A DNA stretch of 64,000 bases, from assembly GCA_003339415.1 (NCBI GenBank), contig PDHQ01000012.1, forward strand, positions 124,001 through 188,000, given 5' to 3'. A model generated the notes under the pieces. That model made no database searches, was not told the DNA's origin, and saw nothing but the letters and a program-made list of their open reading frames with translations. Positions 30,964-41,635 of the stretch are shown piece after piece; the first letter of the stretch is position 1; every line of letters begins with the position of its first letter. A program made the translations under genes and the position numbers. The stretch is from Ophiocordyceps camponoti-saundersi (nom. inval.). Its lineage: Eukaryota; Ascomycota; Sordariomycetes; Hypocreales; Ophiocordycipitaceae.

Positions 30964-32271
30964 ATGGATCCCCCTCAACCACCTCGTCGAGCTTTGCCCG
31001 CCGCGCCAATCACAAGAACAAACAGCATGCGAACAAGTATGTTGCTGGACATCAAAATTGCGATACAGGATCACAAAAGGTCCGTGAAGCCCGAGGCGTG
31101 CTCAGAGCCGGAATACTGGCGGCGAAGCTCTGAGCTCTTCGCCCTGCAGCGGGACTGGAGCATTCTCGGCATGATTTCGAGGTACGAAAAGTTTCGAGAC
31201 GATGGTGGCACTTTGTCTCGGGCAGACTGGCTACGGAACACCAAGAACGGGGAAGATTACTCTCATGCGGCCGAATGCTTCCACAAATTGAGCTCCATCT
31301 CGTGGAAACAAGCTGCGCGCCTGAACGAGAAGGGACAGAACAAAGACATCGAATCACCTTCTCGGATTTCCAACTCCTTCTTGAAGCTTTTCAAGACATC
31401 CCGCCTAGGTTTTGGCCTTCTGACCTCGAGGGACAGGCCACGAATATCCTACCACAAATCGAAAATGAGGACAGCGATGGCCAAGGCATACTTTACCGGA
31501 GAAGCGCCTTGGACTCCAGAATTCGGCAAAATAATTCCGAGGAGATTGCTGATCGCGGCATATGTGTTTCCATGGAGCTCGGAAAGCTGCATGGACGATA
31601 TATTTGGCGACGGTTCGGTAAAGGACTGTTTCACGCCTATGAACGGCATCTTCCTTCACCACGATGTCAAGGACGCGTTGGATGCCGGAGAGATTGCCAT
31701 CGTCCCGGATGTTGATCTCGAGTTGGAAGAGATCGAATCGCAGCCAAGACTGCTAAGCTTGCGGCTACAAGAATGGCAATCCAGAACGGTGAAAAACTAT
31801 AAATTCTGGGTGTTAGATAAGGGAAGTCGAAGGGGAGGACGGCGAGTTTTCTTCCCCTTTCCTTTCTACCCTGTGGAAACTATCACGGAGCTGCACAATC
31901 GTCCGCTAGTATTCCAAACCGACTTTCGACCGCATCCCCGATACCTCTGGTGGACATTCCTCAACGCCATCCAACAGAATGCTCTGCGTTGGTCTCGTGG
32001 AAACCCCAAGGTTCGTCAGGAGATTCTAAATTGCAGCCGTTTCTGGGACACGCAAGGCCGGTACATGACGGAGAACTGTCTCTTGGGTTTCATCGAAGAG
32101 CTTGGGGATTTTCTTGATCCTCAAACTGCCGAAATCATCGCCAGAAACGCGAGAACCGACGACGCAAAGGCGAAAGAGTCGGATCCGATCGCTGTAGCCG
32201 TCATGACAGCCGAGGGTCTCAGAAGATCCGGAGTGCTCGGAAGATTAGATTTCCTCGAGGAGAGCGAATAG
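30964..32271 (+). CDS. HNH-endonuclease-like domain protein (possibly degenerate)
   Basis: 435 aa from ATG 30964 (MDPPQPPRRALPAAP). An in-frame ATG at 30745 would add 73 residues translated from CT-rich leader sequence and is rejected. Residues about 190-260 resemble the fungal HNH_2-type domain: RRLLIAAYVFPWSSESCMDD, then FTPMNGIFLHHDVKDALDAG and IAIVPD. In this family the first string normally reads AAHI-P. Here the His is Tyr, so one metal/catalytic ligand appears lost, while the Asn of NGI-F and a His pair remain. The surrounding helical regions are charged. Such proteins are abundant and variable in hypocrealean genomes and their role is unknown. No intron is seen. Confidence 0.6.
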   Translation: MDPPQPPRRALPAAPITRTNSMRTSMLLDIKIAIQDHKRSVKPEACSEPEYWRRSSELFALQRDWSILGMISRYEKFRDDGGTLSRADWLRNTKNGEDYSHAAECFHKLSSISWKQAARLNEKGQNKDIESPSRISNSFLKLFKTSRLGFGLLTSRDRPRISYHKSKMRTAMAKAYFTGEAPWTPEFGKIIPRRLLIAAYVFPWSSESCMDDIFGDGSVKDCFTPMNGIFLHHDVKDALDAGEIAIVPDVDLELEEIESQPRLLSLRLQEWQSRTVKNYKFWVLDKGSRRGGRRVFFPFPFYPVETITELHNRPLVFQTDFRPHPRYLWWTFLNAIQQNALRWSRGNPKVRQEILNCSRFWDTQGRYMTENCLLGFIEELGDFLDPQTAEIIARNARTDDAKAKESDPIAVAVMTAEGLRRSGVLGRLDFLEESE

Positions 32272-34695
32272 AGTGACCAAGTCGATGGATCGCCGACTTG
32301 GGATTTTATTGCGGATATGATACGATGATTAACGCCATCACAAGAAGAAAACGCTCATGAAGGATAAACAGACGGTCTGAAAGACTGCATGAGTGGTATA
32401 TAGCCGGATATGGTACAAAGAAGGCTATAGAAATCACGTCGTCGTGTGGTGAGCGTCTGCCAACAGCAAAGGTACATGACAAGAAGCAAATTGGAATAAG
32501 TCTGCATGTAGGGGAAGACATGCAAAGATAGTAGTCTAAGAGCAGAGCTTCTCACAGGCAGCGAAACGGGAGAAGAAGAAGAAGAAGAAGAGTGCCGTGT
32601 GAAGGGTGTCACGTGCAAGACTAATCACGTGAGCTTCGAGACACCGCTCAGGCTCAGAGAAGGTGAGAGAGATGGCAATGATACAGACATGCGCATTCAT
32701 TAAGATAATTAAGATTATTAGGGTTATAGCGCTTAAAGACAGGATGTTCTTATATAGAGAGCTCAGGCCTGGTGTCTACGGTTACTACGGAGTAGTAATA
32801 AGGCAAATAGTCTCCTGAAGTTAGTTCTAGAAGAGGCGGCAACCAGCATTAATACCGCCTATAATATGCGGGGAAGAAGTTGTATCTGCTCCTTCAGTGA
32901 TAAAGTCTCTTCCTATTGCCTTGATTTCTATCTGCCTTGCTGTATGAATGCTTTCTCCCCACGATATCTTCAGGTATGACGGCTCTTATATGTGAAGTTG
33001 ACGGAAAATTATGGCCTCAATTCATAGGATGTAACTATTAGTGAAATGATACGAGTAGACGATACTAAGGAGATACCGAGAGGAGCATTTAATTTGTTCT
33101 GACGAATAAATTACCTACGTGGGTAATCACCATAGCCCTCGTTCTAAGCGGGAGCCTGCCTCGTGTTATTATCATTCCGCCACAGCTTCAACCGGTTCAG
33201 AAGCAATGGTCGAACTCGGCCTCGCCTCTGTTCAGCTCCTTTCACCTTCTCCTCTTCCATCGAAACATCACCAAGAGGCGAGAATCTCGTTGAATCATCA
33301 TTCGTCTTCCTTCTTCGCCCAATAGTCAGATAGGTTAGTTACTGCATAACGCTTCGCCCAGGATGCAATCGCAGCCGCCTCTTTCTCAGGGCACTTTAGT
33401 AACTCTAGTCGCCTTGAGTCACCCAGTCGAGGGCTGTGAACTCATTCGGAGGAGAATCCTGCTGCAGCCTTACGGTTCAAATGTATTTCCTGGGCTGAGC
33501 ATGGTTAGCTTTATGAGCGAACATAGAAAGGTGCACTTCAATTCTTACTCGTTGACTAGCCGGGTGTGGGATGCTGCATAACCAAATCGGAAACTTCAGG
33601 CACTTAAGTAGGACAAGGGAAGAAGACATACAACCCCTAGAATCCACAATCGTCCGCTTACAGTTTTGGTCACGTAAAATTTGTTACACTACCGCGCTCC
33701 CTTGACAGAGGGGCGATGGCAACGGCTATAACATTGGGCCATCCCGTCGCCAAGTTATCGCCGGAGAAATCAAGTTTATATATTTAGACTCGGTTCTCTC
33801 GGCTTGCGGAGAAGACAAGGTTGTATTCTTTGAGTCGTGGACCTTACTTAACTTCTCTCACAAACCGGGAAGATCTCTACTTAATGCTTGAAAGTGTACC
33901 GACGAAAGACAAGGCCTATAAATAACCTTGAAAAAGCCTAGCAAAGGAAGAAAAGGTAATGAACCGTGCTATAGGTAGTTAAATTACAAGGACTAACACG
34001 AGGTGAGACTTATCTTGAAAAGAAGAGCTTTAGACAACGGCGGGGAGTATGCCTTGGCAACAGTTTGCTATAGACAATGCTGCTGCGAGCTTTGGCCAGC
34101 CATGCCGTTATTGATATGTACATACGTGAAGGTAGACGGGCAAATCTCGTCCCAAGAAAGCTTAAAGAGATCCTGTGTTTCTGTGTTCATAGACGTACAT
34201 ACATGAGTTCTAGGGGTTCTTCACGAGTCCTGGGGGTACTTTATTTAACATTCTCCCTCAGTGCCCGCTTTGCCTTTGTCCGATGCAGTACTTTGTAAGA
34301 CTCGTAGAACAGGTTATTCAAGACCGGCAAGGAGGCAGTACAGTGCTTCGTTCGCCTTGGACAATAGAGACACAGGCGGTGGCGGGTCCCGAAACGCTTA
34401 GACGTCGGGGGCTGAAAGTTGGCCAGCAGGAGAGAAAATCCCCAATAAGTCCTATGGCGGGATGAGGAGGACTTTCTCTAGTGGTGTATTAGCGTGTGTA
34501 TGTTTGTATGCGTACATGCCTATCGGATCACTACCTCAGGGCGAGAGAAGGATGAGACAGGTGACAAGGAGTAACAGTATGCGTATTGTGAAAAGGAGAA
34601 CACGATGGAGAACCCCCCCCCCCCCCCCTTTAGCAAGTAGGCAGTTAGTCGTGTGTCCATACAATCTATTATTCCATCTATCGATTGTTTCTGGA
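32272..34695. other. AT-rich gene-poor spacer
   Basis: About 2.4 kb, notably TA-rich from about 32690 to 34010, consistent with decayed (possibly RIP-mutated) repeat sequence. No transposase or long terminal repeat was recognised. A 16-C run lies at 34613-34628. Confidence 0.45.
34613..34628. repeat. Poly-C tract (16 C)
   Basis: Uninterrupted run of 16 C just beyond the 3' end of the three-module gene. Confidence 0.9.
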
Positions 34696-36244
34696 CTATT
34701 TCCAGTCGGAAATTTCTGCCTGACCGTCCCAGACAGCGTCCCACAGCTTATTCTTAGACTCCCAGCTGGGGTGCTCAGAAGGCTTGAGCATTTTCGTCAA
34801 AGAAGAGTATTTACCCATCACGGCCTTTACTCCCGTGTTTGCGCATTTGCCCGAAAGGGTCACGCCTGAAACAAGCAAACGACTTAGCATCAGATTGTTG
34901 CCGAGATGGATGGATTCTTACCTTTTACGTGGATCATCTGGATACCGCTGGTCCAGAGTGTAAACTTCTTGATGTCGTGAACCGGGACGATTGTCTTTCT
35001 AAAGACGGCATCAAGAGGCACGTCAACCGGTCTATTCAAGCCGTTCCCGCTGCTGCCCAGATAGACATGAGCCGGAGCCCCTGTACCTGTCCCTGATGGG
35101 GGTTCGAAGGAGAGGGAGATATGTCCAGGAGCTTGCGCATCAGGGCTGTCAACCAGTTGTATCTGAGCCTTCAGGCCATCAAAGTCGTCACAGGGTGGTG
35201 TCCAGATCCAGTCCTCAGCCGCTACGTCGCGGGACCAAAGCGAACCGTATAACTTTTGGTTTACTTCTTCCCAGCGTCTCATGGATGCCCATCGATTAAC
35301 ATGGACCTTTTTCGAGTTTTCGCATTCGGCCGTCAAATTGATACCTTCAGAGAGGGTCAGTTTCGGAAACAGGAGCTGCGGCGGACTCGAACACGTACTC
35401 TGCACCTGAATTTGGTCTGTGTAGGCGCTCCTGAGTTCCACCTTGCGAATACTGCTGATATTTGCCTTGGGGTTCTCTATCGGGATATTCGTAGTTTGAT
35501 GCCACCCCTGAGCCGTGTTTTGACCGATACGAATCGGATAGGCGGTTCGGCCGAGCTCATCGCTAAAAAGCTCGGTTTGAAAGATGATATCCAAGGCAAG
35601 ACGCTTCCGGCCCTGGTTTTCGTCATTGAGTTGGATTTCTATTTCCACCTCCCAGCTCAACTCGCGGCAAAAGCCATAGTCCTTAAATTCGCCCTCCCAG
35701 TCTTCATCAGTAAATTCGCCTGACCAGACTTTGCTCCAACTTTTAGGTGACTTCATTTTCTTGTTCAAGTTCTTAAACTTGTCCATCTCGACTTTAGCAG
35801 TACTATCACATAGAATGGCAAGTTTAATATCTAGGTCGAGAGCGTCAGCTGAAGCTTTGTTCTGCCCGGTCCACGGCCTGACATACCTTTAATATCCAGT
35901 TCGTCTTCCCCACTCCAGATCTCCATACCCGTGATCGCCTGGCGTTCGAAATACCTCTTGCCAAAGACATCCCAACTATACATCTTCACGTAGACGCTGT
36001 TAAGGTCTCCGGTGGTTTCGTCGACGCGAATAGGGCTCGTTGCCGTTTTGCCTAAATCACCATGCATAACAAGGTCAATGAAGGAAGTCCTATCGCTATT
36101 CTCGGCTTTGACCGCTTGTAGGTCAACTGAGAGACTCTTGAAGATGCAGGAATCAGACGAATCCTGTGCGATACTGGAACTAAGCACGCAGAACCATAAC
36201 CACGCGGCCCGAAGGGCCAAAGTCGTTTGTTGCGAAGATACCAT
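34696..36244 (-). CDS. Secreted protein of three tandem modules, unknown function
   Basis: Exons 36244-35887, 35830-35399, 35344-34922 and 34865-34696 (460 aa). The start at 36244 gives a clear signal peptide (MVSSQQTTLALRAAWLWFCV); an ATG at 36271 adds nine residues. Each of the three modules (about 140 aa) has a beta-rich half ending in a short hydrophobic strand (ELDIK, QIQVQ, MIHVK), an intron, then a segment with one Cys and a Trp-rich helix: DIKLAILCDSTAKV...WSKVWSG...DW; SINLTAECENSKKV...LYGSLWS...DW; GVTLSGKCANTGVK...LWDAVWD...DW. The two internal exons are 432 and 423 nt, so all three introns are phase 1 and equivalent in position. The middle intron (54 nt) is in frame and easily missed. 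Family not recognised; a PLAT/lectin-like sandwich is only a guess. Confidence 0.7.
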
Positions 36245-36308
36245 GATTGGGAAATATGAGACTGATGACAAAAGGTGACCGGATTCTTCCTAGAGTTGAA
36301 CATTTGCC

Positions 36309-36320
36309 TATATATATAAT
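36309..36320 (-). promoter_or_regulatory. TATA-like element of the three-module gene
   Basis: ATTATATATATA on the minus strand, about 65-76 bases upstream of the chosen start at 36244. Confidence 0.45.
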
Positions 36321-36455
36321 TCTCAGTGTTTGTGTGGGTGTGAGTTGGTCACGACCCCGAAACTGAGGCTCATCTCGTATTAGCCGGCTGCCAAGGCCCA
36401 TCATGAGAGCTTGAAAAAGCTTGAGGGAATTATCCTATTGGAAGACTTCATTTCT

Positions 36456-36673
36456 ATTCTGTCAGAGTCGCTTCATGATGTACGAAAACCAAGACGTTTC
36501 ATTCCATCGTATGGAAGTTGACAGAAGAGTGATTGGCCAGCATTGTGAGATCCTTCCCAAGTTCTCAGTATGCGCCATTCTGTCAGGATTGGCTCATAAC
36601 GTACGAAGACCAAGAGATGTCATTCCATCGTACATACATACATACATATGCACATGTGTGAGTTGACAGAAGA
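36456..36673. repeat. Imperfect direct duplication
   Basis: Copy 1 at about 36456-36528 and copy 2 at about 36577-36673 share ATTCTGTCAG, GTACGAA-ACCAAGA, CATTCCATCGTA and GTTGACAGAAGA in the same order. Copy 2 carries a CATA microsatellite between the last two blocks, where copy 1 has only a few bases. Confidence 0.75.
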
Positions 36674-38849
36674 CTGGGGAGAGATGAAACTTTGGCCCAG
36701 AATTTCCATGTTTAACCCTAGAACCGCATAGGCTGATCAACTTTTCACATACATAATTACGCTGTCGTTGGCGCCTGCAGGCTATTAAAGCTCGTCGACG
36801 GGTGTATTCCATCTCTTCAGCCATCTTTCTGATCACGACCTCTCTCTTCTTGAGGATAGAGGCTAGGATCGAAGCCTCCTTTATTGCTGTGCAGCACTCG
36901 TGGGTCCTTGTGCCATTCATTGGAGTATACATACATACATATGCCGCGGTGAAGTTGAGAGCTGTCACTTCTCCCAGATTCGATATGCATATGTATGTAT
37001 ACCTTTGACCTTGTCTTCGTTTCTCTCGCTCTACTGACCATGTTCCACGTCATCACCCGGTCCTGCTGAAAACTCCAAGGTTCCTGATAGTAACAGCGTA
37101 ACGCTGCTCTCAGGGTTAAAGAGACAGGGACATAGAGTGGCTAGCAGGAGGCCGTGAATGGTAGTGCCCGCCGGTGTAAAGAACCAACTAAGCTCGTACG
37201 TCGCTTATTATTTGGTGGGCAGCGCGAGTCACACACCAACGGCTAACATTGATACCGAACAGTTCACTATTCTCGCCAAGGTAGGGGACACGGGAGGGAA
37301 ATACGAGCCCTGTCCTTACGACCACGGGTATGCCGCAATGGAAGGCATGTTTGGTGCTGTCACGCACCGGTCATCTGATCACGGCATTTCCCCTCGTTGT
37401 CCCCCCTTTTCTCTCTCTCTCTACATCATGTGCTCGTAGCCACGAAAGAGCAACGATCGGCAAGCAGCTTTTTCCTCTTTTCTCTTCAGATTGGAAGTTT
37501 CGTTCATGGCGCCTCTATGCTATTTAATTATGTTTAACAGGCCGTAATAGGTAGTAAAAATACGTTACCTCTATATATGTGTATAACAAGTATTCTTATT
37601 TGCCACGGCTCCTATTCTAATTATACTAGGAAAAGCGGTAGAGGTAGGTAAAGGTAAGAAGAAGTAAGCATAGAAAGGTCGAGACGGGCAGAGATAGATA
37701 GAAAAGATAGAGCCCTATAAACTGCGAGTAATATTTAGATTTCCTACGGCTTTACATATACCGTTACTATACAGAGCAAAAAAAAAAAATCCTTGTTATT
37801 AGATACGTGGGCAACGTCGTGTCTAATAGGAACAGGTGTCGTGTCAAATATAAATACTCGTTAGATATTGCGAAGCCATGCTTCCCGATCCCAACTATTC
37901 ACATGATCATGATCTGGACAGCAGGTGTACGTATACATAGAGTTTATAAACATTGTACGCCAGGCCCTCGCCAGAGGCGTCGATAAGCTTTTGAGAGCTC
38001 ATGTATGTATATTGGTCACCGGAAGATGAAATAAAGACTGAGCCCGCAGACAACAAGAATCATTAACATCGGATGCCAGGCTATGCTGGAGGAGCTGTGC
38101 CGAGATTGTCGATATGTGCCTTCGATCTTCATTGTATGTATGTACATATGTAGATACTCACAAACGTATCCCATTAGCAGCCTTCTCTATTGAGAGGGGA
38201 CGACCGCCAAGGTGGCAGCCACAAACTACAGTTACGGAACAGCACACCTATTAGGCACCTATTCCTCCGCTTCCCAACAAGGCGCCGAACAGATATACGA
38301 GTTGGTGGAAACGAACATCTTAGAGGAGATCAGATTTCGAGGGATTCTTCGAGAAACACTTCAAGTTCACCGCGCCACTCAAAGGGCCAATCCCTTTGAG
38401 TCTGTTTGTCCGTGGTTCGTTGACTCTTTAACTTGACGGCCATCTTCTTCCTGCCGTTATTGAAACCTTCACTTTCGACTAAAGACACTCGCGATCTTTA
38501 GCTGCATGGGGATCTATCGGGCTTTACCGATGACAAAGATCTGTGCAACTTTTACATACATACATATGTACATACAACTTAGGACATACATATGTATGAG
38601 AGGCATGTGATGCTGTTCTTCCTGGGCTGGACTCGGGATTTCTGTCCTCTTCTTGGCACTTCTGTGCGACCACTGTGTAGCCGAAGAATCTATCCCCATC
38701 AAGCCATGCTTACGCCCTCTGCAGCATCTCGAACGTAGCTTCTTGTTGAAGGAAGGCAACGTATGTTGGGGTCTAGCCCTCTCTCCACTCACACAGAGCA
38801 CGCCACTGGATGTAGGACAGATAATCTTCTCAGGCCAGCTTCCTTCATC

Positions 38850-38877
38850 ATACATACATACATACATACATACATAC
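38850..38877. repeat. (CATA)n microsatellite
   Basis: Seven tandem tetranucleotide units. It is one of the longest of many scattered through the gene-poor spacers. Confidence 0.9.
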
Positions 38878-39040
38878 ACATCGTCACACACACATAAACA
38901 TCTCTGGCCTAACGCGTATCGACTAACTCGTCGAGTCGTGCCTCTCTCCGCTTGGTCGGTGCAATGAGCAACCGCCATCACAGAAAACCCTATTAACCTG
39001 TACCACTTAGGCAGCCATTACCCCAATTCTTTCTCTCAAG

Positions 39041-39688
39041 ATGCACAAGAACACCTTGCTCTACGCCCTTCTATCGCTGACGCAGATAGTCGCCGCCTCC
39101 CTGATCACCAAACACAGGGCAACTGTCAGGGTGGTAAATAACAGCGGCAATGAAATGGTCGCAATCGCCCTAGAGCACAAGTACAGTAACATCTACAGGA
39201 ACACAAGGCTCTGGAAGAGGCTCGAGTCGGGAGAGACGACCAAGCATGCGCTGACGGTTGATTTCCACACGGGCTTCCTCACCATCGGAATGGACTGGTG
39301 GAAAATCGCCTGGCTCGACATCACCGGCCAATGCCTTTACAGTACAGACCCGAGTAACTACCGCTGGGCCTTTGACTGGTTCGAAAACGTTGGGCCGGGT
39401 ACCGTCACTTCTGCCTACAACTCTATCTGGGACTTGTTTGGAACTATCGTGCCTTCGTTGACTCGCTGCGCCCAGGGCTCGGCTTGCCAACAGCTGCGTA
39501 GCGCGTTTCCCACAGCCGCTCTCTTCAATGGCGGCAGTACCGACGGTTATAAGAGGCATATGCTGGACTGGAGGGACTCTGGGAGCGAGATTCTCGTCAT
39601 CGTCAACAAGGATCATACTGTCACGTTTTCTTCTCCTTCTGGCAACTCTACCACTATTGTCACCAAGGTGGATTTGATAACAGAATAG
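39041..39688 (+). CDS. Small secreted protein, possibly of the Up-regulated-in-Daf-2 domain type
   Basis: 215 aa, single exon, signal peptide MHKNTLLYALLSLTQIVAAS. The mature protein starts ATVRVVNNSGNEMVAIALEH, followed by KYSNIYRNTRLWKRLESGET, then HTGFLTIGMDWWKIAWLDI and NYRWAFDWFENVGPGTV. A beta-rich N-terminal domain with V-x-N-x-(S/T)G and GMDWW-I-W is reminiscent of the secreted domain annotated as up-regulated in daf-2 in many fungal and nematode proteins; I recall this only by resemblance. Three Cys (QCLYS, TRCAQG, SACQQL) lie in the middle. Function unknown. Confidence 0.65.
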   Translation: MHKNTLLYALLSLTQIVAASLITKHRATVRVVNNSGNEMVAIALEHKYSNIYRNTRLWKRLESGETTKHALTVDFHTGFLTIGMDWWKIAWLDITGQCLYSTDPSNYRWAFDWFENVGPGTVTSAYNSIWDLFGTIVPSLTRCAQGSACQQLRSAFPTAALFNGGSTDGYKRHMLDWRDSGSEILVIVNKDHTVTFSSPSGNSTTIVTKVDLITE

Positions 39689-41635
39689 AAATCGCCAGTG
39701 GAACTGTAGTCAATCTTTACCGAGCTTCAGTCGGTATTAACCACACCGGGTTGGATGTTTGTGTTTTTTTCCTTCTTCTTTTTGAAATGGTAGTAGATAG
39801 ATGAAGGAAGGGATCGTTTGAAAGAAGCACGAGTTCCTTTGGTAATTGATTTTGTAGATATTCAGAGCAGTAACGGTGGGTATGATTTTGTCAATTCCTT
39901 TTGCGGCTATCTCTATGAGTACATGTCCGTACATACATACATACATAAATATCCAGGCGTTCATATCGTGCATGAATCTGCTATGACTGAGGAAATTTGG
40001 CTACTTATGTATGTATGTATGTACAGTGGCCTGGCAAAATAAACGCGACTTTTTGGGTGAGACTGCCACCTAAAAATTCGCGTTCATTTTGTCCGGTGAC
40101 TGTATGTACATACGAACTTACTTACAAGCATACATGCCACGGGAGCGATTCCGTATATATGTATAGAGTTATTCCAACCTTGTTACGAATAGATAAAGAA
40201 GATTCCGCTTGCCTCTTTCCATAGACAATAAAAACAGCGACAAAGCTAATCGTTAAGCGTGACTTTATTGAGAGTGTTATGCTGCATGTTTAATATGATG
40301 GAAGTTGACAAGGCCCGAAGCAAAAGAGCCGCTGACGAGTCAAGCTGTATAATAGCCCGCGTCATGCGTGCTATCACTATAGAAGGCAAAAACGAACACA
40401 AAGGTGTGAGTGTGATGGTTGATGAAGAAGCTAGAAGCTGACTGCCTACCTAGGTACCTAGTACTGAGCTACGGGGAATGGGAAAAGGGGGCCACTGAGG
40501 GGGTCACGTGGGTGCCGGTCATGTGAGTCCCCAGCATCATGGCTCCCCGTCGTTCCACGCGTCAAACTGCCGCCGCATCCGTGCCTCCCTTCTTCTCCAT
40601 CCACGAGCCCTGCCTTGCCTTCTTCTCTGGCTGATATCGAAGGCAACATTTTCCCGCAGTCAGACCAACCAGGTAATAATTACTACGGAGCCTTTAGTCT
40701 TCCACTCGTTAAACTTATATATACATATGCTAGGGACTTAAACGAGTACCATAACTTAGCGAGATTGTCGAATAGTTGAATCGCCCGCTTAAAACCTTCG
40801 AACGTAAGATTCAGAAGCGTTAAGCTATTCGTAGAACAACTTGCTATGAATTCGGTCTCTATCGGTGCACGGCTAGTCGATAGATAGTATTATAAGTAGG
40901 AAAGGAAATGATATAAAAGGGGGGATAATATAATCGATAGGTATGAAAGAAGGGAATCAACGATGTTAAGGGATACGGAGGTGAAAGGGTGATGGGAGGA
41001 GATGAAAAGTGATAGGGAATTAACGTGAGTGAAAAGGTGGGAAAAGGCAGGGAAGTGACGATAAAATAACACGTCTAGATGGAGTGTCAGCATTCAAAGG
41101 GTGTCTGTGCCAAGCCAGACTGCATTCTTGTCTTGAAGGGGAACGTGGAATCCAGTTCCGATTACCAGCTTCGATTGGATGCGTTGCCTCTCAGTCTCTT
41201 AGGGGATTCGCTGTATGGGGGAGTATCTATAATCAGCGACCTATCCAGGGGTTTAGGCGAGAGTAAACCGTATATTTTCTGGGTCGGGGGAGGTTCTTCA
41301 ATCCGGCTCTTCGTCTCTCCGTGAAGCACGTTATGGCAAGTTTGAAACAGGCTAAAAATACGCGCATAATGCAGCCTTCATGCTACGTGCGTAGCGATGT
41401 CCCCGTGAAAGACCTTCGGGACATGTGTATGTTAGTATATGCGGGTATGATATGAGAATATAAGATACCGGCCAAGTCCAGCTGAGGTCGTCTGAATACA
41501 GGTTAACAACAACCATCAGTTCAACCAACGAATCTAACCTGGACTCCAACAAAGCAAACCACCAACACTCGCCCAGTCAACGACACTAACAGGAGTAGAG
41601 AAGAAAAAACAGTCTAGCAAACGAATCGATTAGTT
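39689..41635. other. Gene-poor spacer with a palindromic mini-element and purine-rich tract
   Basis: About 1.9 kb. It contains a 79-bp TA-flanked palindromic element (40024-40102), CATA/TGTA microsatellites, a CCTACCTAGGTACCTAG stretch near 40445-40461 and a strand-asymmetric purine-rich tract at about 40900-41062. No gene accepted. Confidence 0.5.
40024..40102. mobile_element. Palindromic MITE-like element, Tc1/mariner-pogo type (putative)
   Basis: Nearly the whole 79 bp is one inverted repeat. The left end is CAGTGGCCTGGCAAAATAAA and the right end in reverse complement is CAGTCACCGGACAAAATGAA; both continue into CGCGA-TTTTT. TA dinucleotides flank both ends (40022-40023 and 40103-40104), as expected for Tc1/mariner target duplications. 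No coding capacity, so non-autonomous. Confidence 0.65.

Larger units (their letters stand above)
36245..39040. other. Gene-poor spacer with CATA repeats and a local duplication
   Basis: About 2.8 kb. It holds a diverged direct duplication (36456-36673), many CATA/TGTA microsatellites, an AT-rich patch at 37540-37870 with an A-tract near 37782, and no accepted gene. Open frames with repeated His-Thr-Tyr-Ile residues are microsatellite translations. Confidence 0.5.

Noticed and set aside
32272..34695. Possible decayed transposon in AT-rich spacer
   Set aside because: AT-richness suggests RIP-like decay, but no terminal repeats, target duplications or transposase fragments could be identified by eye.
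38190..38967. Short frames with Tyr-Ile-His-Thr repeats
   Set aside because: These are translations of the CATA microsatellite.
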